64,000 nt of DNA from GWE2-42-39 sp942493345 (GCA_942493345.1 OW818695.1:1860001-1924000), one strand, 5' to 3'. Shown: positions 8,716-18,100, counted from the first letter of the stretch. A program made the numbers and translations. The notes: generated from the sequence alone by a model not told the origin.

Positions 8716-8757
8716 ATGAATAAAAGATTCTGTCTGCTTGTAATGCGTTGTATATGA
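8716..8757 (+). pseudogene. Vestigial start of a third porin copy
   Basis: At the same distance from the promoter as the porin 2 start is a 13-codon frame, MNKRFCLLVMRCI, that resembles MDKFYFYVMAML. It stops at once, and the following 230 nt to pstS show no barrel coding. I read it as the remnant of a third porin whose body was lost. It could instead be a fortuitous leader ORF. Nothing else recognisable lies in 8758-8984. Confidence 0.4.
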
Positions 8758-8984
8758 AAATTTGCAATAAAAGCATCCGCTTTTTTGAATTGTAAAATAA
8801 AATTCTAGAAATAATTAAAAACGAAGAATTATGAAACGAACATGCTTGCAAAAAGCACAACTTGTCCCGACATTTTGGGAAACACCAATTAACAAACTGC
8901 ATGTGAGTTACATCCGGTGGAATACTTTGATAAAATAGCAAAACTTGAACCAACAGAAAATCAGAAATTTTAAAATTTATACGA

Positions 8985-10055
8985 ATGAAAACATTACTTA
9001 CACTTGTACTGGCTCTGGTACTTTTCAGTTCGTGCCAAAATTCAGGCAAAAACAAAGCCGACAGCAGTAAAGAAAAATCATCGGTAACATTGACGGCTGC
9101 CGGGGCAACTTTCCCGATGCCATTTTACAACATGGTTTTCAAAAATTACACCGACGAAACAGGGGTACAATTAACGTATGGCGGGATCGGATCGGGCGGA
9201 GGTATCCGCAGCCTAACCGACAAAGTAGTTGATTTTGGCGCAACCGATGCCTATCTGGAAGATAAAAACCTGGCCGAAATGCCTGCCGAAGTTCTTCACA
9301 TCCCAACGTGTTTGGGTGCTGTGGTAATCGTATACAACCTGCCCGGAATCGATGAGCTAAAATTATCGAATGATCTTCTTGCCAAAATTTTCATGGGCGA
9401 GATCACCAAATGGAACGACGCTGCGATTCAGGCCAACAACCCGGGAGTGAAATTTCCGGATTTGGCGATCACATTTATTCACCGCTCGGACGGTAGCGGA
9501 ACCACCCAGATTTTTAGCGACTACATGAGCAAGATCAGCAAAAAATGGGCGGATCAGATTGGTATCGGAAAATCGCTGAACTGGCCGGTTGGAATGGGAG
9601 CAAAAGGAAACCCCGGTGTAGCCGGAACGATTCAGCAAACCGCAGGTTCCATCGGGTACATAGGTTCCGAATATGCTTTTGCACAGAAAATTCAGACGGC
9701 AAAGGTTCAGAACAGTTCCGGCGCTTACATTTTGCCAAGTATCGAATCGGTTAGCGCTGCAGCACAAGGCGATATTCCGGCCGACACCCGCATCATGCTA
9801 ACCAACTCATCCAATCCGGCTGCCTACCCGATCAGCGGATTTACCTGGATCATTTTTTACAAGGAACAGGCCTACAACGACCGCTCTTTGGAACAAGCAG
9901 AAGGAACCTTGAAACTCCTCGATTGGCTGGTCAGCGAAAAAGCACAGGCCGAAGCATCGAAAGTAAATTATTCACCCCTTCCGGCAAAAGCAGTGAGCTT
10001 GTCAAAAGAAATACTCCGGACGGCAACCTACAACGGAAAACCGATCTTAAAATAA
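8985..10055 (+). CDS. pstS: Phosphate ABC transporter substrate-binding lipoprotein PstS
   Basis: The 356-residue precursor begins MKTLLTLVLALVLFSSC, a lipoprotein signal with the lipobox cysteine at 17. The phosphate-binding elements are visible: TAAGATFPMPFY near the N-terminus, GIGSGGGIRSL, DFGATDAYL, and HRSDGSGTTQIF, the serine/threonine loop that coordinates phosphate. It delivers periplasmic phosphate to PstCA. It is the first gene of the pst-pho operon, 17 bp before pstC, with a long 5' leader back to the Pho box. Confidence 0.96.
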   Translation: MKTLLTLVLALVLFSSCQNSGKNKADSSKEKSSVTLTAAGATFPMPFYNMVFKNYTDETGVQLTYGGIGSGGGIRSLTDKVVDFGATDAYLEDKNLAEMPAEVLHIPTCLGAVVIVYNLPGIDELKLSNDLLAKIFMGEITKWNDAAIQANNPGVKFPDLAITFIHRSDGSGTTQIFSDYMSKISKKWADQIGIGKSLNWPVGMGAKGNPGVAGTIQQTAGSIGYIGSEYAFAQKIQTAKVQNSSGAYILPSIESVSAAAQGDIPADTRIMLTNSSNPAAYPISGFTWIIFYKEQAYNDRSLEQAEGTLKLLDWLVSEKAQAEASKVNYSPLPAKAVSLSKEILRTATYNGKPILK

Positions 10056-10072
10056 TCTGATAAACGCATTCG

Positions 10073-10924
10073 ATGAACAGTGATAAGATTACGAAAATTG
10101 TTCTTTATTCATTTTCTTTCCTGATCATATTGGTAGCGGGAGGTATGGTTTTTTCGCTGGTCGGAGGAGCCATACCCGCCGTTAAAACATTCGGCATACA
10201 ATTTATCTGGTCCAACGTTTGGAACCCAACCGATGGAAGTGAAAACTATGGCGCTTTGCCTTTCATTGCAGGCACCTTAATTACTTCCTTCGTTGCATTA
10301 ATTCTGTGTTTGCCGCTTTCGCTGGCAACTTCCCTTTTTCTGGGCGAATATTTCAGAAATACACGCATTGCGCGGATCATCGGGCTGATGGTCGATTTGC
10401 TGGCCGGCATCCCGTCGATTGTTTACGGATTGTGGGGCTTTTATGTGCTCCGCCCTTTCCTTGTCAATTTGGGTTTTGAAAATCAGGGGTTCGGTGTTTT
10501 TACCGCCAGCCTGATTTTGGCCATCATGATTATCCCGTACGCTACTTCGCTCGGGAATGAAATTATCAGCATGGTACCGAACGATTTAAAGGAAGCTGCC
10601 TATTCGATGGGGGCCACCCGCATGGAAGTAATTTCAACGGTTATTCTGCCAACAGCGCGTTCGGGTATTTTTGCCGGGTACATCCTTGCTTTTGGCCGTG
10701 CGCTGGGCGAAACCATGGCCGTAACCATGCTGATTGGTAATGCGAACAAGGTTCCCGACAGCTTTTTCGGGACCGGAAATACCATGGCCAGTGTAATTGC
10801 CAATCAATTTGGCGAGGCCGACGGGCTCAAATTAAGTTCGCTGATTACCATCGGGTTGCTTTTATTCCTGATAACGGGAATAGTAAACGGCATCGGGAAA
10901 ATGATTATTAAAAGGATGGGATAA
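10073..10924 (+). CDS. pstC: Phosphate ABC transporter permease PstC
   Basis: The protein has 283 residues with six membrane helices and the binding-protein-dependent permease signature EAAYSMGATRMEVISTVILPTARSGIFAGYILAFGRALGETMAV. The EAA loop contacts PstB. The order pstS-pstC-pstA-pstB is canonical. The first helix is preceded by a short cytoplasmic stretch starting at ATG 10073. It is one base from pstA, so translation is probably coupled. Confidence 0.95.
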   Translation: MNSDKITKIVLYSFSFLIILVAGGMVFSLVGGAIPAVKTFGIQFIWSNVWNPTDGSENYGALPFIAGTLITSFVALILCLPLSLATSLFLGEYFRNTRIARIIGLMVDLLAGIPSIVYGLWGFYVLRPFLVNLGFENQGFGVFTASLILAIMIIPYATSLGNEIISMVPNDLKEAAYSMGATRMEVISTVILPTARSGIFAGYILAFGRALGETMAVTMLIGNANKVPDSFFGTGNTMASVIANQFGEADGLKLSSLITIGLLLFLITGIVNGIGKMIIKRMG

Positions 10925-10925
10925 T

Positions 10926-11804
10926 ATGGAAGCATTGCACCTGATCGATAACTCGAAACGCCGGTTGCTGAAAGACCGCATTTTTTACTGGCTGGTCATC
11001 GCCATGGCGGGGCTGACGATTTCACCCATTATACTCATTATTTCGAAGCTGATCGCCAAAGGGTACAAACAGATAAGTTTTGAATTCGTCATCCGGAATA
11101 CACCCAACACCTACGAAGCGATGACGGCAATCAGCAACAACGAAGTGATTCCGGGAGGTATCGCCAACGGGATTACCGGCACTCTGCTGATGGTCGTTTT
11201 GGCCGCCATCATTGCCATTCCGGTAGGAATTATTACGGGCATCTACCTGTACGAAAACCAGGGAAAAAGACTGGCCAACCTGACCCGGAGTATTTCGGAT
11301 ATTATTCAGGGAGTCCCGTCCATTGTGCTGGGTTTGATTGCCTATCTGTGGATCGTGAAAAATATTACCAACGGCTATTCTGCCCTGGCTGGCAGTGTTT
11401 CCTTGTCGATCATGATGTTGCCAATGATTATCCGTTCCACTGAGGAAACCCTGAAAATGATCCCTCAAACCCTGAAAGAAGCCGGGCTTGCATTGGGTGT
11501 ACCGTATTACAAAGTTATCCTGAAGATATTGGGACCAACGGGTTTCAGCGGTTTGCTGACCGGTGTTTTGCTGGCTATTTCGAGAGTGATGGGCGAAACA
11601 GCGCCACTGATGCTCACTGCACTGGGAAGTTCGGTAATCAATTTAAATATTAGTGAGCCAACCAGCGCCATCCCGCTTCTGATCTGGGAATTCTATAATG
11701 ATCCCAACATGGTCGATCTGATTTGGAGTTCGTCGCTGCTGCTGATGGGAATTGTGTTGCTGCTGAATATCGTGTCGAAACAGATTGCGGCCAAACGAAA
11801 ATAA
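10926..11804 (+). CDS. pstA: Phosphate ABC transporter permease PstA
   Basis: The protein has 292 residues and six helices, with the permease EAA loop EAGLALGVPYYKVILKILGPTGFSGLLTGVLLAISRVMGETAPL and the PstA-typical DIIQGVPSIVLGLIAYLW. It pairs with PstC to form the phosphate channel in the inner membrane. It starts one base after the pstC stop and ends 8 bp before the pstB ATG. Confidence 0.95.
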   Translation: MEALHLIDNSKRRLLKDRIFYWLVIAMAGLTISPIILIISKLIAKGYKQISFEFVIRNTPNTYEAMTAISNNEVIPGGIANGITGTLLMVVLAAIIAIPVGIITGIYLYENQGKRLANLTRSISDIIQGVPSIVLGLIAYLWIVKNITNGYSALAGSVSLSIMMLPMIIRSTEETLKMIPQTLKEAGLALGVPYYKVILKILGPTGFSGLLTGVLLAISRVMGETAPLMLTALGSSVINLNISEPTSAIPLLIWEFYNDPNMVDLIWSSSLLLMGIVLLLNIVSKQIAAKRK

Positions 11805-11812
11805 TTTTGAAA

Positions 11813-12598
11813 ATGAGTGAAAAGAACATCATAAAAGTAAAAGACCCGATTTTGTCGATCCAAAATTTGTCGGTGGCATACGATAAAGACAATTATGCGG
11901 TAAAAGACGTGTCGGTCGAGATAAGAAAAAACACGGTGACAGCCATCATGGGACCTTCGGGTTGCGGTAAAAGTACCCTTTTGCGCGCGCTGAACCGGAT
12001 GCACGAATTGTACGAAAACATCGAAACCAAAGGCACGGTTTTGCTGAACGGGCAAGACATTTACAAACTACCGACCATCAAAGTGCGGCGGATGACCGGG
12101 ATGGTTTTCCAACGTCCCAACCCGTTCCCGACCATGAGCATTTACGACAATGTGATTGCCGGGTACAAACTGAATGGCATCCGTCTGAAAAAAAGTGAAA
12201 AAGACGAAATTGTGGAACGTTCGCTACGCGATGTAGTACTCTGGGAAGAAGTAAAAGATTCGCTTTTCAAAAAAGGGACTTTCCTTTCGGGCGGACAACA
12301 ACAGCGGTTGTGCATTGCCCGCGCCCTTGCTTTTGGCCCCGAAGTGATCCTGCTCGACGAGCCCACCTCGGCGCTCGACCCGGTGGCAACATCGAAAGTG
12401 GAAGATCTGCTGACCAAACTGAAGGAAAACTACACCATCATCCTGGTGACCCACAACATGGCACAGGCCGCACGAATCTCCGACTACTCGCTGTTCATGT
12501 ACCTGGGCGAACTGGTTGAATACGACAAAACAAAGAACATGTTCACCAATCCTCAGGATAAACGGACCGAGGAATATTTAACAGGAAAATTTGGTTAA
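11813..12598 (+). CDS. pstB: Phosphate ABC transporter ATPase PstB
   Basis: I start at ATG 11813 (MSEKNIIKVKD); the frame extends upstream into pstA but that part is not PstB-like. The 261-residue product has Walker A GPSGCGKST, Q-loop VFQRPNPFPTMSIYDN, signature LSGGQQQRL, Walker B VILLDEPTSALDP and switch His in LVTHNM. It powers high-affinity phosphate import. The last 94 bp of the gene belong to a 221-bp segment that is tandemly duplicated just downstream; the gene itself is intact. Confidence 0.96.
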   Translation: MSEKNIIKVKDPILSIQNLSVAYDKDNYAVKDVSVEIRKNTVTAIMGPSGCGKSTLLRALNRMHELYENIETKGTVLLNGQDIYKLPTIKVRRMTGMVFQRPNPFPTMSIYDNVIAGYKLNGIRLKKSEKDEIVERSLRDVVLWEEVKDSLFKKGTFLSGGQQQRLCIARALAFGPEVILLDEPTSALDPVATSKVEDLLTKLKENYTIILVTHNMAQAARISDYSLFMYLGELVEYDKTKNMFTNPQDKRTEEYLTGKFG

Positions 12599-12946
12599 TT
12601 TTAGACAAAGAAAACACGATGACCATTAAGAAAGACGATGCAATAAATACCATTTCAATTGAATTTGAGGAACTTGCCAACCTGGTACTCCTTCAGCTCG
12701 ATTATCTTGAAGCGCAAATGCTGTCGGGCGAACTGGTTGAATACGACAAAACAAAGAACATGTTCACCAATCCTCAGGATAAACGGACCGAGGAATATTT
12801 AACAGGAAAATTTGGTTAATTTTAGACAAAGAAAACACGATGACCATTAAGAAAGACGATGCAATAAATACCATTTCAATTGAATTTGAGGAACTTGCCA
12901 ACCTGGTACTCCTTCAGCTCGATTATCTTGAAGCGCAAATGCTGTC
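12505..12946 (+). repeat. Perfect 221-bp tandem duplication at the pstB/phoU junction
   Basis: Bases 12505-12725 recur at 12726-12946 with no difference that I could find. An 11-bp partial third copy (GGGCGAACTGG) follows, so the junction carries an 11-bp microhomology shared by pstB and phoU. The unit holds the end of pstB, the spacer and the start of phoU. It is consistent with a very recent slippage or recombination event, or with an assembly artefact. Confidence 0.95.
12619..12819 (+). CDS. Chimeric PhoU-PstB mini-ORF created by the duplication
   Basis: This 66-residue frame starts with the first 39 residues of PhoU (MTIKKDDAINTISIEFEE...) and passes in frame, through the shared Gly-Glu-Leu, into the last 27 residues of PstB. 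It retains the phoU ribosome-binding region and so may be translated, but neither domain is complete. It is a by-product of the 221-bp duplication rather than a functional gene in its own right. Confidence 0.6.
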   Translation: MTIKKDDAINTISIEFEELANLVLLQLDYLEAQMLSGELVEYDKTKNMFTNPQDKRTEEYLTGKFG

Positions 12947-13529
12947 GGGCGAACTGGCAGTTCCTTCAGAATTATTGGAAGAGGTGATGGAAAATGAAAA
13001 ACACCTCGATAAACGGGAAGTAAAACTGAGCGACCGGATTGTGAATACCATTGTTTTGTATCAACCGGTTGCTTCCGAAATACGCAAAATTATTGCCTGT
13101 TACCGCATGGTAATCAGCCTCGAACGGATTGGCGACCATGTAGTGAGTATTTTTCATTTCATGGAAAGCATCAAAAGCAAAGCCGTCTACCAGGAGTTGT
13201 CGGATGTGATTTCAAACATGCTCATGCTCAGTATCAGCATGGTAAAAAATTCGTTGATTGCATTTACCAACGAAGACAAGGAATTGGCAATATGGACTAT
13301 CAGAAACGAGCCGGTGGCCAACGAAATGAACCACAAAATGCTGAAAAAAGCGATCGGAAAAGGCAAATTAGGCGAAGAAAAGAAAAGTGTTTTGCTTAGT
13401 TTTATCACCATCAAAGAGATGGTCTCGAACATCGAGCGAATTGCCGACCATGCAGCCAACATTGCCGAAGCAGCCATTTATTCGTTCGAAGGAAAAGACA
13501 TCCGGCACCAGCGAAAAGAAGACGACTGA
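12840..13529 (+). CDS. phoU: Phosphate-signalling protein PhoU
   Basis: The 229-residue protein has two PhoU helical bundles with the characteristic acidic metal-binding patches (RIGDHVVSI and RIADHAANIAEA, E/DxxxD-type). PhoU links Pst transporter state to the PhoR kinase and represses the Pho response when phosphate is plentiful. It lies between pstB and the PhoB gene. Its first 107 bp are duplicated upstream, but this copy is full length. Confidence 0.93.
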   Translation: MTIKKDDAINTISIEFEELANLVLLQLDYLEAQMLSGELAVPSELLEEVMENEKHLDKREVKLSDRIVNTIVLYQPVASEIRKIIACYRMVISLERIGDHVVSIFHFMESIKSKAVYQELSDVISNMLMLSISMVKNSLIAFTNEDKELAIWTIRNEPVANEMNHKMLKKAIGKGKLGEEKKSVLLSFITIKEMVSNIERIADHAANIAEAAIYSFEGKDIRHQRKEDD

Positions 13530-13550
13530 TAAAAATAAAGAGAAACGGGA

Positions 13551-14231
13551 ATGAAGGGAAAATACAACATACTGATTGTTGACGACGAGAAGGATTTGTG
13601 CGAAATCCTTCAGTTCAACCTGATGAGCGAAGGATTCGACATTGATGTTGCCTATTCGGGCGAGGAAGCCCTGAAGAAACCACTTCCCGGCTTCGACCTG
13701 ATCCTGCTTGATGTGATGATGGGTGAAATTTCGGGCTATCGGGTGGCCTACAAAATCAGGCGCGAACTGCAACTGAATGTCCCCATCATTTTCCTGACCG
13801 CCAAAACCGGGGAAAACGATATGCTGACAGGCTTCAACGTAGGTGGCGACGATTATATTTCGAAACCGTTTTCAATCAAGGAAGTGGTGGCCCGCATCAA
13901 AGCCGTGCTGAAACGCGGAAAGAGCGAACCGGTCCAATCGGCCCTGGTCCAAATCGACGACCTGAGCATTGACCTGGAGCGCAAAACACTGAAAATATAC
14001 GATGAACCCATCAACCTCACCCGCAAAGAATTTGAAATACTCGCGCTGCTGGTTGCCAACCGGGGGAAATACCTCAGTCGCGAAGAAATCCTCGATCGGG
14101 TGTGGCGCGACGATGTGATTGTTACCGAGCGCAACGTGGATGTAAATATCGCCCGGCTGAGAAAAAAAATCGGTGCGTACGGCGACATGATAAAAGGAAA
14201 ATCGGGCTACGGCTACAGCTTTGAAATATAG
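13551..14231 (+). CDS. phoB: OmpR-family response regulator, PhoB/PhoP-like
   Basis: The 226-residue protein has a receiver domain (acidic pair D11-D12, phospho-acceptor D54 in LILLDVMMGE, conserved K in DDYISKPF). A winged-helix DNA-binding domain follows (LTRKEFEILALLVANRGKYLSREEILDRVW... RNVDVNIARLRKKIG). Position after phoU and before a PhoR-like kinase identifies it as the phosphate regulator. The 11-bp-spaced heptamers before pstS and both porins are its likely binding sites. Confidence 0.92.
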   Translation: MKGKYNILIVDDEKDLCEILQFNLMSEGFDIDVAYSGEEALKKPLPGFDLILLDVMMGEISGYRVAYKIRRELQLNVPIIFLTAKTGENDMLTGFNVGGDDYISKPFSIKEVVARIKAVLKRGKSEPVQSALVQIDDLSIDLERKTLKIYDEPINLTRKEFEILALLVANRGKYLSREEILDRVWRDDVIVTERNVDVNIARLRKKIGAYGDMIKGKSGYGYSFEI

Positions 14232-14269
14232 CGGACGAAAATATCAGGAACAACCTAAAATTTACCATC

Positions 14270-16039
14270 GTGATCAACCAAAAACGGACCTACCAAAAAC
14301 GTATTTTCTACTATTTCCTGGCAGTATTTACATTTTTCATCATTGCAATACTGATTTTCCAATTCAATCGTGAAAAAAGATACAAGACTGCGCAACTCGA
14401 AAATACACTTGAGAACATCACAGAGATAACCCACAAGTTTATCGAATATCGTCACATTCTTGAAAAACAGGATTTCCGGGTGCTCGACAGCCTGAAAACC
14501 ATCCTTCCGCACGAGAATGTGCGTACCACGTTGATCGGCAAAGACGGGAAAGTTTTATACGATAGTTTCGTGGAAGATTACGAGCACATGGAGAACCATC
14601 TCAACCGCCCGGAAATACAAAAAGCGCTGTTTCTCGGGAAAGGTTCCAGCATTCATGAATCGGTTACTACTCATCAGAAATTCTATTATTATGCCCGTTT
14701 TTACAACGATTATTTCATCCGCACTTCAATTATTTACAACGTCGAAATCGTCCATTTCCTGAAAGCCGAGAAAATGTTTGTCTTTTTCCTGATGTTCATG
14801 TTCGTGGTAATTGGGCTTTTACTCTTCTTTGTAACCCGCCGTTTGGGCAAATTTATCAACCGGCTGAAAGATTTTGCCATCCGGGCCGGGCACGACGAAA
14901 AAATCGACGACCACACAGATTTTCCGGATGACGAACTGGGTGTAATCAGCGAGCATATCATTCAGATTTACAAGAAAATGAAAGATGCCAAAGATGACCT
15001 GGGAAACGAAAAGGAAAAACTTTTCCGCCATCTTCAGGTGCTGAACGTGGGCATCGCTTTCTTTTCAGCAAAAAAAGAAAAAACACTGGCCAACAGTCAT
15101 TTCATCCAGTATATCAATCTGATTTCTGAAAAATCGACTATTTCTGCCGAACATATTTTCCTGATTCCTGAATTCAAAGAAATTGCTGATTTCATCAATA
15201 AACATTTGGAAGACAATTTATTTCCGGGACAGGAAGAACTGCCGCGCCATGAAATCACCATTGCCCGGGGCGACCAGTATTTCCAGGTACAGGTGATTCT
15301 TTTTACCGACAAAAGTTTCGAAATCCTGATTCCCGATATTTCGCGCCCCGAACGGCGACGCCTGCTGAAACAGCAACTCACATCGAATATTGCCCACGAG
15401 CTGAAAACACCGCTGGCCTCCATCAAAGGATACCTCGAAACCATCCTCTCAGCCAATGTTCCGGCCGACAAACAAAAATATTTTATTGAAAGGGCATTTG
15501 CCCAGTCGGAACGCCTGAGCGACCTGATCAACGATGTTTCGCTGCTGAATAATATTGAAGATGCAGGCGAGCTTTTCGAATTAAAAAAGCTGAACATTCG
15601 CCGGATTATCGAAGATGTGATCGAGAACCTGAGCAGCAGGCTCGATGCTGCATCTATAAAATGCAACATTCAGGTTGATAATTCGGTTGAACTGAACGGC
15701 AACGACTCGCTGGTTTTTTCGGTATTCCAGAATCTGATAGAAAATACCATCAATTACGCGGGGAAGAATATCACAATCATTATTAACCAGTACCTCGAAG
15801 ACGAAAATTATTACTACTTCTCCTATTCCGACAACGGGCCGGGCATACCTGAAGAACATCTGCAGCGTATTTTCGAGCGTTTTTACCGGGTCGACAGGGG
15901 CCGTTCCCGCGAAACAGGGGGAACCGGACTGGGCTTGTCAATCGTGAAGAATGCGGTTCATCTGCACAAAGGCGAAGTTTCCGTTCGCAACCGTCCCGAA
16001 GGAGGCCTGGAATACTTGTTTTCGCTGGCAAAGCACTAA
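14270..16039 (+). CDS. phoR: Sensor histidine kinase, PhoR-like
   Basis: Translation starts at GTG 14270. The 589-residue protein has membrane helices at about 12-32 and 165-188, bracketing a periplasmic sensor of about 130 residues. A HAMP/PAS-like linker, the HisKA box with phospho-acceptor His376 (SNIAHELKTPLASIKG) and the ATPase domain follow (NLIENTINYA, DNGPGIPEEH, GGTGLGLSIVK). It phosphorylates the adjacent response regulator. The substantial periplasmic domain differs from E. coli PhoR, which has almost none, but is usual in Gram-positive and Bacteroidota homologues. The 286-bp gap after it has no recognisable gene. Confidence 0.93.
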   Translation: MINQKRTYQKRIFYYFLAVFTFFIIAILIFQFNREKRYKTAQLENTLENITEITHKFIEYRHILEKQDFRVLDSLKTILPHENVRTTLIGKDGKVLYDSFVEDYEHMENHLNRPEIQKALFLGKGSSIHESVTTHQKFYYYARFYNDYFIRTSIIYNVEIVHFLKAEKMFVFFLMFMFVVIGLLLFFVTRRLGKFINRLKDFAIRAGHDEKIDDHTDFPDDELGVISEHIIQIYKKMKDAKDDLGNEKEKLFRHLQVLNVGIAFFSAKKEKTLANSHFIQYINLISEKSTISAEHIFLIPEFKEIADFINKHLEDNLFPGQEELPRHEITIARGDQYFQVQVILFTDKSFEILIPDISRPERRRLLKQQLTSNIAHELKTPLASIKGYLETILSANVPADKQKYFIERAFAQSERLSDLINDVSLLNNIEDAGELFELKKLNIRRIIEDVIENLSSRLDAASIKCNIQVDNSVELNGNDSLVFSVFQNLIENTINYAGKNITIIINQYLEDENYYYFSYSDNGPGIPEEHLQRIFERFYRVDRGRSRETGGTGLGLSIVKNAVHLHKGEVSVRNRPEGGLEYLFSLAKH

Positions 16040-16325
16040 TAATTTGGATATTTCGGCTATTCTTCCCGGCACGGAACAGCAACCGCTACACATTGCCGCA
16101 TCCTGTTTTTTACTGATGTTTCAGTGAAGAGGAAAAGTCTGCTGTTTCCAAACCACTAAAAAAAGTTAATACAGAACCCGCTGCCTCGAAATTTCAATTA
16201 AATTTCTATTTTTGTTCTCGTCCTGCCCATGCAGGTTATTTTTAACTTATTACCAAAAAACAATAAATCATGAACGAAAAGAGGATCCGGTTTTCTGTCC
16301 TTTTTTCTGAATAACATTTTAAAAA

Positions 16326-17303
16326 ATGAAAAAAGTAGCAATTGGTGTTGATATTGGCGGAACAAATACCGCAATAGGAGTCGTTGACGCAGAAGGAAAC
16401 GTAATGGTAAAAAGCAACATTGCAACCCCTTCGCACGGTGATATTAACAAGTATATGACCGAACTGTCGGATGCCATCAAGGAACTGATCAAATCGGTTA
16501 AATTACTGAATGCCGACATTGACATATTAGGGATCGGTGTTGGTGCGCCAAACGGCAATTATTACAACGGAACTATTGAATACGCCCCCAACCTTTCATT
16601 TCGCGGGGTAATCCATTTTGTGGCCCTGCTAAAAGAAAAGTTTCCCGAACTTCCGGCAATTGCTTTGACCAATGATGCCAATGCTGCAGCAATTGGCGAA
16701 ATGATTTATGGCGGTGCCAAAGGCATGAAAAACTTTGTAATGTACACACTTGGCACCGGCGTTGGTAGCGGTATTGTCGTTGATGGCAATATGGTTTACG
16801 GACACGACGGATTTGCCGGCGAATGCGGGCATACCATGCTGATCCCCGGTGGGCGCCTGTGCGGATGCGGAGCCAAAGGACACCTCGAAGCATATTGTTC
16901 GGCGCCGGGCATGAAACGTACAGCTTTCGAAATCATGGTGCGCGACAATGCCACCAACAGTTTACTGGCCAACAAATCGTTTAACGAACTGGATTCGAAA
17001 ATGATTTTTGATGCTGCCGAAAAAGGCGATAAAGTAGCGCTCGAAGTATTCGAACAAACCGGCAAATGGCTTGGCCAAGGCTTAGCCGACACGGTTCATC
17101 ACACCAGTCCCGAAGCTGTCTTCCTGTTTGGCGGGCCAACGGCTGCCGGCGACTATATTTTCAAACCTACCATTGAAAGCATGAACGAACACTTGTTGCC
17201 CATCTTCAAAAACAAGATCAAAGTGTTGCCTTCGAAACTGAAAGCCGGCGATGCTGCTATCGTAGGCGCCAGCGCATTGGTTTACAAAGAACTTGAAAAA
17301 TAA
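16326..17303 (+). CDS. ROK-family sugar kinase (glucokinase-like)
   Basis: The 325-residue protein starts with the ATP-binding GVDIGGTNTAIGVVD and has the catalytic Asp117 in LTNDANAAAIGE and the phosphate loop TLGTGVGSGIV. The ROK zinc site is present (H169, C179, C181), but the usual third cysteine of CxCGxxGCxE is His186 (CGCGAKGHLE). ROK kinases of Bacteroidota phosphorylate glucose or related hexoses. A TATTTTTG box at 16207-16214 may be its -7 element. It ends at a hairpin terminator. Confidence 0.9.
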   Translation: MKKVAIGVDIGGTNTAIGVVDAEGNVMVKSNIATPSHGDINKYMTELSDAIKELIKSVKLLNADIDILGIGVGAPNGNYYNGTIEYAPNLSFRGVIHFVALLKEKFPELPAIALTNDANAAAIGEMIYGGAKGMKNFVMYTLGTGVGSGIVVDGNMVYGHDGFAGECGHTMLIPGGRLCGCGAKGHLEAYCSAPGMKRTAFEIMVRDNATNSLLANKSFNELDSKMIFDAAEKGDKVALEVFEQTGKWLGQGLADTVHHTSPEAVFLFGGPTAAGDYIFKPTIESMNEHLLPIFKNKIKVLPSKLKAGDAAIVGASALVYKELEK

Positions 17304-17321
17304 GAATTCAATATATTCTGA

Positions 17322-17354
17322 GGAAGCGGGATCATTGGGTTCCGCTTTTTTATT
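17322..17354 (+). terminator. Rho-independent terminator after ROK kinase
   Basis: AAGCGG and CCGCTT form a short stem over a 12-nt loop, followed directly by a T run. It is immediately downstream of the kinase stop codon and ahead of the MBL-fold gene. Confidence 0.65.
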
Positions 17355-17379
17355 TTCCTTATTTTTGAAAGAAAAAACG

Positions 17380-18078
17380 ATGGCTTCGGTAAAAGTAATC
17401 CGCATCCCGATTGGTTATGCCAATACATTTTTAGTGATCAACGGCAACCATTCGATCCTGATTGATACGGGCCTGAAAAATCATGGAAAAGCTATTTTAT
17501 CGAAGCTAAAAAATCATGGAATTGAGCCTTCCGATTTGGCATTGATTATCCAAACACACACTCACTTCGATCATGCAGGAAGCACGGCCGAACTGAAAGC
17601 GCTGACCGGTGCAAAGGTGATGGTTCACGAAAAAGAAGCCAGTTGCCTTGCAAAAGGATACACCCGCATTCCTAATGGAACCAATGCCTATACAAAATTT
17701 ATTGCTTCGCTGGGGCGAACCATTTATCCAGATCTTGCCGCCTATCAGGCTGTTGAACCCGATATCGTTATTACCGAAAAGTTTAGTCTTGCCGAATGGG
17801 GGATTGATGGGTATGTTTTACCAACCCCGGGACACACCGAAGGTTCAGTTTCGATAGTACTCGAAAACCGGGTAATTATTACAGGCGATTGTTTCTTCCC
17901 CGTTTATCCGCATTCGGTATTCACCCCTTTTTGCAACGATGTTCCGCTTTTAATGGAAACATGGGAACTCATTTTCAATCTGAATATTGACGAAATTTAT
18001 GCGGGTCACGGATCAAAATTTTCCAGGGAACGCGGGCTGAAATGCTACCAAAAGAGACTTAAGGAAAACAGGCAGTGA
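17380..18078 (+). CDS. MBL-fold metallo-hydrolase
   Basis: The start is ATG 17380 (MASVKVIRIPIGYANTFLV); the frame is open upstream across the terminator, which argues against the earlier start. The 232-residue product carries the metal motif HTHFDHAG, a later His in PTPGHTEGS, the Asp in ITGDCFF and a final His in YAGHGSKF. This is the full binuclear zinc set of glyoxalase II-like hydrolases. No signal peptide is present. The substrate is not evident. Confidence 0.88.
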   Translation: MASVKVIRIPIGYANTFLVINGNHSILIDTGLKNHGKAILSKLKNHGIEPSDLALIIQTHTHFDHAGSTAELKALTGAKVMVHEKEASCLAKGYTRIPNGTNAYTKFIASLGRTIYPDLAAYQAVEPDIVITEKFSLAEWGIDGYVLPTPGHTEGSVSIVLENRVIITGDCFFPVYPHSVFTPFCNDVPLLMETWELIFNLNIDEIYAGHGSKFSRERGLKCYQKRLKENRQ

Positions 18079-18100
18079 TAATTCTTCGGCCAAACTCGCA

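Noticed and set aside
8831..8938. 35-codon frame MKRTCLQKAQLVPTF... upstream of pstS
   Set aside because: It is short, has no similarity to anything recognised, and sits in the pstS leader; it is likely chance.
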